DNA of 37,787 nucleotides from NCBI RefSeq assembly GCF_001510665.1, contig NZ_LMTI01000011.1, forward strand, positions 12,747 to 50,533. The letters run 5' to 3'. A program made the translations under genes and the position numbers. The notes below the pieces were generated by a model. The model was given only the letters and a program-made list of their open reading frames with translations, was not told the DNA's origin and ran no database searches. Shown here piece by piece: positions 32,635 to 37,787 of this stretch. This stretch comes from Bacillus sp. FJAT-27445. GTDB lineage: Bacteria; Bacillota; Bacilli; Bacillales; Cytobacillaceae. Numbering within the stretch: the stretch's first letter is position 1; the number at the start of each line of letters is the position of its first letter.

Positions 32635-33966
32635 ATGAAAAAGTATTTTATGTTCGAGGAATTGGGAACAAATTACCGACGCGAGATTATCGGCGGTCTG
32701 ACAACGTTCCTGGCCATGGCTTACATCCTTGTAGTCAACCCGCTGATATTAACACTCGAAAATGTGGATGGGCTTCCTGATGAAGTCCGAATGAACCATG
32801 GAGCGGTATTTGTTGCTACTGCGCTTGCTGCGGCCGTTGGTTCGATCATCATGGGGTTAGTCGGTAAATACCCGATTGCGCTTGCGCCAGGAATGGGCTT
32901 GAATGCATTTTTTGCCTATTCAGTCGTTCTTGGACACGGAGCTCCATGGCAGCATGCTCTTGCAGCTGTATTTATTTCAAGTGTATTTTTCCTAATGCTG
33001 ACCATTTCAGGATGGCGTGAAAAACTCATCAATGCCATCCCGGTTGAACTCAAATATGCGGTTGGCGCAGGTATCGGATTGTTCATCACCTTTGTTGGTT
33101 TAATAAATGCAAAAATCATTGTTAAAAATGATGCAACACTCGTTGGCCTTGGCCACTTGGGGAATCCCGAAACACTTTTGGCAATCTTTGGACTGTTGAT
33201 TACCGTTATTATGATGACGAGGGGCATCAGGGGGGCGGTCTTTTATGGAATGATCGTTACCGTTATTGTAGGCATTGCCTTTAATCTTATCGATCCTCCT
33301 GCGAAAATTGTCGAAAGGGTTCCGAGCCTTGAGCCGACATTCGGGGCTTTGTTCACTTCCTTTAATGATAGTTCGTTTTATACAGCCGCAATGCTCGGTA
33401 TAATTCTGACTTTCCTTTTCGTGGATTTCTTTGATAACGCGGGTACGCTTGTGGCTGTCGCCAACCAGGCAGGCCTGATGAAAGATAACAAACTTCCCCG
33501 TGCTGGCCGTGCTCTGTTTGCCGATTCGATTGCTTCAATGGTTGGGTCCGTTTTTGGCACATCCACGACAACGTCCTACATTGAATCGAGTGCCGGGGTT
33601 GCATCTGGTGCCCGATCTGGATTTGCCGCGCTGATCACCGCGCTGTGCTTTATCCTGGCGCTCTTCTTTTATCCGCTGCTGTCCATCGTAACAGCGCCGG
33701 TAACAGCGCCAGCATTGATCATTGTAGGCGTCCTGATGGTTTCGTCCATTGGGAAAATTGATTGGAAACGGTTTGAAATTGCTGTACCTTCCTTCCTGAC
33801 GATCATTGCGATGCCTCTTTCATACAGCATTGCAACCGGGATCGCGGCAGGATTCATCTTCTATCCGATTACAATGCTTGTGGCGGGCAAAAGAAAAGAT
33901 ATTCACCCAATTATGTATATTTTCTTTATCATCTTCCTGCTTTATTTTATCTTCTTAACCAATTAA
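32635..33966 (+). CDS. pbuG: Hypoxanthine/guanine permease
   Basis: A 443-aa importer of the AzgA-like branch of the NCS2 family, with about 12 to 14 membrane segments. Family features are GGLTTFLAMAYILVVNPLIL near the N-terminus, GKYPIALAPGMGLNAFFAYSV, FVDFFDNAGTLVAVANQAGL and GTSTTTSYIESSAGVASGARSG. GGGGGA lies 6-7 bases before the ATG at 32635; the frame is open further upstream, but that part overlaps the riboswitch terminator. Position after guaA, the riboswitch and the PurBoxes identify it as B. subtilis-type PbuG. When guanine is plentiful both PurR-independent termination and reduced GMP synthesis follow. Confidence 0.95.
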   Translation: MKKYFMFEELGTNYRREIIGGLTTFLAMAYILVVNPLILTLENVDGLPDEVRMNHGAVFVATALAAAVGSIIMGLVGKYPIALAPGMGLNAFFAYSVVLGHGAPWQHALAAVFISSVFFLMLTISGWREKLINAIPVELKYAVGAGIGLFITFVGLINAKIIVKNDATLVGLGHLGNPETLLAIFGLLITVIMMTRGIRGAVFYGMIVTVIVGIAFNLIDPPAKIVERVPSLEPTFGALFTSFNDSSFYTAAMLGIILTFLFVDFFDNAGTLVAVANQAGLMKDNKLPRAGRALFADSIASMVGSVFGTSTTTSYIESSAGVASGARSGFAALITALCFILALFFYPLLSIVTAPVTAPALIIVGVLMVSSIGKIDWKRFEIAVPSFLTIIAMPLSYSIATGIAAGFIFYPITMLVAGKRKDIHPIMYIFFIIFLLYFIFLTN

Positions 33967-33975
33967 TGATTGTGG

Positions 33976-34005
33976 ACCAGCTTTTTGGGCTGGTTCTTTT
34001 TTTTA
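33976..34005 (+). terminator. Terminator after pbuG
   Basis: A stem ACCAGC (33976-33981) with GCTGGT (33989-33994) is followed by TCTTTTTTTT. Confidence 0.85.
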
Positions 34006-34043
34006 TTTCTGAACAACCCTTGATAAAGGCCAAATCTAGTTAG

Positions 34044-34072
34044 TTGACGGAAACTTGCCCCTCTTATAGGAT
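34044..34072 (+). promoter_or_regulatory. Promoter of glcT
   Basis: TTGACG (34044-34049), 17 bases, TAGGAT (34067-34072), about 32 bases before the glcT start. Confidence 0.55.
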
Positions 34073-34104
34073 GAAAATACTATGCAAAAAAGCGGGGAGT
34101 ATCT

Positions 34105-34947
34105 ATGTCAACATTGGCCATCCAAAAAATATTGAATAACAATGTCCTGATTGCGGAACACCCGGAATATGGAGAAGTCGTCCTGATCGGCAAAGGAATC
34201 GCCTTTAGCCGTAAACAGAATGACCGCCTCGATCCCTCAGCCGCAGAAAAAGTCTTTGTCCTTAAGGATGAGAAAGAACAGAGGAATTATATAAAGCTTC
34301 TCCCATTCTTGGAAGAGGATTTGCAGCGGCTAATTATTTCTGCAATTGAACTGATTAAAAGAGAAGCCGGCTGTTCTTTGAACGAACATATCCATGTTGC
34401 CCTTACAGACCACTTAATGTTCACGGTTAGCCGGGTTGCAAATGGAATGGAAATCCGAAATCCATTTTTAATAGAAACGAAAACCCTTTATCCCCTGGAA
34501 TATAAGATTGCCAAAGCTGTTCTTCAATTGTTTGAAGAGAATGCGGGGATTAATCTGCCGGAAGGGGAAGCAGGCTTCATCGCCCTTCACATTCATAGTG
34601 CTATGACAAACAGGGAACTTTCAGAGGTGAACCAGTACTCTCAACTTGTGACAACTTTGGTAAAATTGATTGAAGAGCAACTCGTGATAACGATCGATAA
34701 AGACAGCGTTGAATACATGAGGCTCGTACGCCACTTGCGCTTTGCCATCGAACGTGTCAAATCTGGTGAAAAGGTTGAGGAACCTGAAGCAATAACTGTA
34801 CTATTGAAAAAGGAATACCCTGAATGCTATAATTTGTCCTGGAAGCTCATTAAAATAATGCAGCAAACATTAAAATCGCCGGTATATGATGCTGAGGCAG
34901 TCTATCTGACAATGCATTTGCAGCGGCTTCAAAAGAAAACAAAATAG
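34105..34947 (+). CDS. glcT: Transcriptional antiterminator for the glucose permease
   Basis: A 280-aa BglG/SacY-family protein. Residues 1-60 form the RNA-binding CAT domain (IQKILNNNVLIAEHPEYGEVVLIGKGIAFSRK). PRD1 (about 65-170) and PRD2 (about 172-280) follow, with the phosphorylatable His regions visible as NEHIHVALTDHL, FIALHIHSAM, LVRHLRFAIERV and VYLTMHLQRL. GGGGAG precedes the ATG. The GlcT type is assigned because the next gene is ptsG and a RAT sequence overlapping a terminator lies between them. When glucose is imported, the permease stops phosphorylating GlcT, which then binds the RAT and lets ptsG be transcribed. Confidence 0.93.
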   Translation: MSTLAIQKILNNNVLIAEHPEYGEVVLIGKGIAFSRKQNDRLDPSAAEKVFVLKDEKEQRNYIKLLPFLEEDLQRLIISAIELIKREAGCSLNEHIHVALTDHLMFTVSRVANGMEIRNPFLIETKTLYPLEYKIAKAVLQLFEENAGINLPEGEAGFIALHIHSAMTNRELSEVNQYSQLVTTLVKLIEEQLVITIDKDSVEYMRLVRHLRFAIERVKSGEKVEEPEAITVLLKKEYPECYNLSWKLIKIMQQTLKSPVYDAEAVYLTMHLQRLQKKTK

Positions 34948-34961
34948 CAATCATTTTCTTG

Positions 34962-34988
34962 CGTGTTACTGATTCGATCAGGCATGAG
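34962..34988 (+). promoter_or_regulatory. RAT (ribonucleic antiterminator), GlcT binding site
   Basis: A sequence of the ptsG-RAT type, with CTGATTCGATCAG forming the apical stem and the outer part reading CGTGTTA...GGCATGAG. Its 3' part overlaps the left arm of the following terminator, so the two structures exclude each other. Confidence 0.85.
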
Positions 34989-35095
34989 CACAGAAATTGA
35001 ATTGAATGGAAAAAAGAGAGTAAAACCTTCTCTCGTACGGGTTTAGTATTCCGTATTCTGTTCGGTTCTTTTCTATGTTCATGCCTTTTTTATTT
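34980..35095 (+). terminator. GlcT-controlled terminator before ptsG
   Basis: The left arm (AGGCATGAGCACAGAA from 34980) can pair over a long distance with TTCTATGTTCATGCCT (35071-35086), followed by TTTTT. Two smaller hairpins (AGAGAG/CTCTCT region; TACGG/CCGTA) lie inside. The ptsG promoter itself is not clear; TTGCAG near 34918 with an AAAATA at 17 bases is a weak option. Confidence 0.75.
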
Positions 35096-35149
35096 GCTAT
35101 TTAGTTTGCGGTTATTTTAATGGCCAATAAACATTTAGGAGGCTATACA

Positions 35150-37201
35150 ATGTTTAAGAAAATATTTGGCATTTTGCAAAAGGTTGGTAAAGCCCTTATG
35201 CTTCCGGTAGCCCTTCTGCCGGCAGCCGGTTTACTGCTGGGGATAGGGAATGCGCTGCAGCAGGAATCGACGCTTCAATACTTGCCATTCCTTGATATGC
35301 AGTGGCTGCAGCTGGTTGCGAGTGTAATGGAGGACGCTGGGGGAATTATTTTTGGCAACCTTGCTCTGATATTTGCTGCCGGAGTTGCAATCGGGCTTGC
35401 CGCTGACGGAGCGGCTGCACTTGCGGCTATTGTTGGTTATTTAGTTTTGAATCAGGTGATGAGTTCGTGGCTTGGCGTTACATCGGACATGATCGCCGAG
35501 GATCCAAGTTTTGCGAGTGTGTTGGGGATCCCTACTCTGCAAACCGGTGTATTCGGGGGGATTATTGTAGGTCTCATTGCCGCGTATTGTTACAATCGCT
35601 ATCATGATATTGAGATGCCTTCGTTTCTTGGGTTTTTCGCAGGAAAGCGGTTCGTACCTATTGTTACAGCGGCTGCTTCTTTAGTGGCAGGCCTTCTGCT
35701 TCTGGTCATCTGGCCTCCGGTACAGCATGCAATGAACAGCGCCTCCCTCTGGCTCATGGGGAGCGGCACCTATATTGCCGCTTTCTTCTTTGGATTTATT
35801 AAACGTTTGCTCATACCTTTCGGGCTTCATCATATTTTCCATGCGCCATTCTGGTATGAATTTGGTTCCTATACGACAGCTTCCGGCCAAGTCGTCCGCG
35901 GGGATATGACGATCTTCTTTTCTCAGTTGAAGGACGGGGTGAAAATTACTGCCGGCAACTTTATGGCGGGAGAATTCCCGATTATGATGTTTGGTTTGCC
36001 AGCCGCGGCTTTAGCCATGTACCATACAGCTCGTACGGAAAAGAAAAAAATAGTTGCCGGATTGCTTGGGTCGGCTGCTTTAACCTCCTTTTTAACAGGT
36101 ATTACAGAGCCAATTGAATTTTTGTTTATGTTTGTATCACCAATCCTGTTTGTTATCCATGCTTTGCTTGATGGACTTTCTTTCGTATTAATGGCAGCGC
36201 TGGATGTGAATTTGGGGTATACCTTCTCGGGCGGAGCGATTGATTTCTTCTTATTCGGTGTCCTGCCGGGGAGAGAACCTTGGTGGATTACAATCTTATT
36301 AGGGCTTGGGTTTGCCGTTGTTTATTACTTTGTATTCCGTTTTGCAATCATTAAGTTCAATTTGAAAACGCCGGGCCGTGAACTGGTAGAGGGTGAAGGG
36401 GAAACACCGGAGAAAGAACAAGGAAAATCGGGGGACCTTCCATACAATATTCTTGAAGCAATGGGAGGAAAAGAAAATATTGCCCATCTGGATGCGTGCA
36501 TTACAAGACTTCGTGTTTCAGTCAAAGACATAGGGAATGTTGATAAAAAGAAGCTGAAAGAACTTGGTGCGGCGGGAGTCATGGAAGTCGGAAATAACAT
36601 TCAAGCCATTTTTGGGCCGCGCTCGGAAACGATCAAAGGACAAATGAAGGATATTATGAATGGAAAAAGACCAAGACCTGTTGATGCAGGGCAATCCGCA
36701 GAAATTCTCAAGCAAATTGAAGAAGTAAATGGTGCTGATGTCGGACTGAATTTTGAAATTGTTTCACCTTTAAAAGGTGAAATTAAATCAATTACTGAAG
36801 TGCCGGATCAGGTTTTTGCAGGAAAAATGATGGGAGATGGCTTTGCGATTGAGCCTTCTGAAGGACTTGTTGTTTCTCCAGCTGACGGAAAAATCATTAA
36901 TCTGTTCCCTACTAAACACGCGATAGGGATATTATCGAATACCGGCAAGGAAATCTTAATTCACGTAGGAATTGATACAGTAAACCTTAAGGGCGAAGGT
37001 TTTGAAACGCTTGTTAGCGAGAATGAAATGGTCAAAAAAGGCCAACCGCTGTTAAAGTTTAATCTCGACTTTATTAAAAAGAATGCTTCATCTACAATTA
37101 CGCCAATTGTATTTACAAATCTTCATGGCGGCGAACGCATTCAAATTAAGAAATTTGGAACTGTTGATAAAGGCGAAGAAGGAATCATTGATATAAAGTA
37201 G
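35150..37201 (+). CDS. ptsG: Glucose-specific PTS permease EIICBA
   Basis: A 683-aa three-domain permease that imports and phosphorylates glucose. EIIC (about 1-410) is the membrane domain ([36 protein letters not shown]). EIIB has the phosphocysteine in [10 protein letters not shown] (Cys450). EIIA (about 540-683) has TKHAIGI (His590) and the phosphohistidine in [11 protein letters not shown] (His605). Order C-B-A and size match B. subtilis PtsG (699 aa). TAGGAGG stands 6-7 bases before the ATG at 35150; an ATG at 35120 lacks such a site. Expression depends on GlcT through the leader. Confidence 0.96.
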   Translation: MFKKIFGILQKVGKALMLPVALLPAAGLLLGIGNALQQESTLQYLPFLDMQWLQLVASVMEDAGGIIFGNLALIFAAGVAIGLAADGAAALAAIVGYLVLNQVMSSWLGVTSDMIAEDPSFASVLGIPTLQTGVFGGIIVGLIAAYCYNRYHDIEMPSFLGFFAGKRFVPIVTAAASLVAGLLLLVIWPPVQHAMNSASLWLMGSGTYIAAFFFGFIKRLLIPFGLHHIFHAPFWYEFGSYTTASGQVVRGDMTIFFSQLKDGVKITAGNFMAGEFPIMMFGLPAAALAMYHTARTEKKKIVAGLLGSAALTSFLTGITEPIEFLFMFVSPILFVIHALLDGLSFVLMAALDVNLGYTFSGGAIDFFLFGVLPGREPWWITILLGLGFAVVYYFVFRFAIIKFNLKTPGRELVEGEGETPEKEQGKSGDLPYNILEAMGGKENIAHLDACITRLRVSVKDIGNVDKKKLKELGAAGVMEVGNNIQAIFGPRSETIKGQMKDIMNGKRPRPVDAGQSAEILKQIEEVNGADVGLNFEIVSPLKGEIKSITEVPDQVFAGKMMGDGFAIEPSEGLVVSPADGKIINLFPTKHAIGILSNTGKEILIHVGIDTVNLKGEGFETLVSENEMVKKGQPLLKFNLDFIKKNASSTITPIVFTNLHGGERIQIKKFGTVDKGEEGIIDIK

Positions 37202-37213
37202 ATGATAAATGAA

Positions 37214-37253
37214 AAGAACCGGGCTAATCTAATCTGTACCCGGTTCTTTTTTA
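37214..37253 (+). terminator. Terminator after ptsG
   Basis: A 10-bp stem AAGAACCGGG (37214-37223) with CCCGGTTCTT (37239-37248), then TTTT. The stretch 37255-37500 has no gene I can support. Confidence 0.9.
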
Positions 37254-37502
37254 AGGAGATAAGAACGGATTAATATTGTCTAGCATAACAAGGGACGGTT
37301 GCGGCGGCACCAAGGAAAAGGGTGATTCTTTTTCAACGAGAGCCCAGAGCCTTGGGAACTTTAGTCCCCTTGCTGCAATGAGAAAGATCAATTCGCTTGC
37401 CTTATTATTATTATTCAACTGGGAAAAACTCGATATATAATAGAAGAAGGTTAACAGCATACAGGAAATAAGCTTAGGTAAAAATTGGTAACATAGAGTT
37501 TG

Positions 37503-37531
37503 TTGACGGTAACAAGAAGCAGTGATATTAT
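37503..37531 (+). promoter_or_regulatory. rRNA operon promoter P1
   Basis: TTGACG (37503-37508), 17 bases, TATTAT (37526-37531); a perfect TATAAT overlaps three bases later. Confidence 0.65.
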
Positions 37532-37586
37532 AATAGACACCCATTCGGGAGCTGCTTTCATACCAAGTTTTTTAAAAAATAACTGG

Positions 37587-37615
37587 TTGACAGCTAAGTA
37601 ACTGGGTGCTATAGT
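37587..37615 (+). promoter_or_regulatory. rRNA operon promoter P2
   Basis: TTGACA (37587-37592), 17 bases, TATAGT (37610-37615). Confidence 0.75.
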
Positions 37616-37672
37616 TAGAAAGTTGCCTCGCCAACCGAGTTTTTTACTCAGTAATATAGAGAAAAAAACTTA

Positions 37673-37702
37673 TTGACAGAGCAGGCGACAAAATGTTATA
37701 CT
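37673..37702 (+). promoter_or_regulatory. rRNA operon promoter P3
   Basis: TTGACA (37673-37678), 18 bases, TATACT (37697-37702). Tandem strong promoters followed by the leader sequence below are typical of Bacillus rrn operons. Confidence 0.8.
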
Positions 37703-37714
37703 AGAATAGTTGTA

Positions 37715-37787
37715 CTGAATAATTTGTTCCTTGAAAACTAAACAAACAAGCGTCAACAAACAATATTATAGTGATCTTCGGATCACT
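37715..37787 (+). other. Leader of an rRNA operon (16S start lies beyond the window)
   Basis: TTCCTTGAAAACTAAACAAA followed by CAAGCGTCAAC is the familiar Bacillus sequence seen before 16S genes. The window ends in a perfect 7-bp stem with a UUCG loop (AGTGATC-TTCG-GATCACT, 37770-37787). No 16S sequence is included. Confidence 0.7.

Noticed and set aside
37251-37544. 97-codon minus-strand ORF before the rRNA operon
   Set aside because: No ribosome site, overlaps the ptsG terminator and rRNA promoter P1, and the composition is not protein-like.

Overview
The window looks like chromosomal DNA of a spore-forming, low-GC Gram-positive bacterium of the Bacillaceae. The reasons are an AT-rich backbone, strong AGGAGG-type ribosome binding sites, a YhcN/YlaJ-type spore lipoprotein, a possible sigma-K promoter, the gene order yeaC-yeaD-yebA-guaA-pbuG known from Bacillus subtilis, a glcT-ptsG pair with its RNA antiterminator, and an rRNA promoter region at the right edge. 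The species cannot be told from the sequence alone.

Layout. Positions 262-4288 (minus strand) hold two exported proteins, a beta-helix lipoprotein and a family 3 glycoside hydrolase. Both are visibly GC-rich and look acquired. Positions 4629-5148 carry ten tandem copies of a 52-bp unit made of alternating inverted 8-mers. A damaged yhcN-like gene (5360) and a MscS-type channel gene (6151) follow. Positions 7640-12862 are a purine nucleoside ABC importer operon (nupNOPQ type) with a PurBox pair, a sigma-A promoter and a guanine-class riboswitch. A previously hidden 53-codon Cys-rich minus-strand gene lies at 13119-13280.

Positions 13593-24919 form one long plus-strand operon for a Tad/Flp-type pilus: CpaB, TadZ/CpaE, TadA/CpaF, TadB, TadC, an Flp-like pilin, a VWA lipoprotein, TadE-like and TadG-like pseudopilins. 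It ends with an unfamiliar secreted protein that has ten Trp-rich 11-residue repeats and a toxin-like hydrophobic C-terminus, then a frameshifted small ORF, an unknown cytoplasmic protein and a membrane protein. No secretin (expected, since there is no outer membrane) and no prepilin peptidase are present in the window. This tail is the best candidate for something undescribed.

After two small minus-strand genes (25051-25910) comes yeaC-yeaD-yebA (MoxR ATPase, DUF58, transglutaminase-like), then guaA and pbuG, each behind its own guanine-class riboswitch. Guanine uptake and salvage (nupNOPQ, pbuG) and GMP synthesis (guaA) are therefore all set to respond to guanine, and the two transport units also carry PurR-type PurBoxes. 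glcT and ptsG follow, encoding the antiterminator and the glucose permease it controls through the RAT/terminator pair between them. The window ends in three tandem strong promoters and the leader of an rRNA operon, a few tens to about a hundred bases before the expected 16S start.
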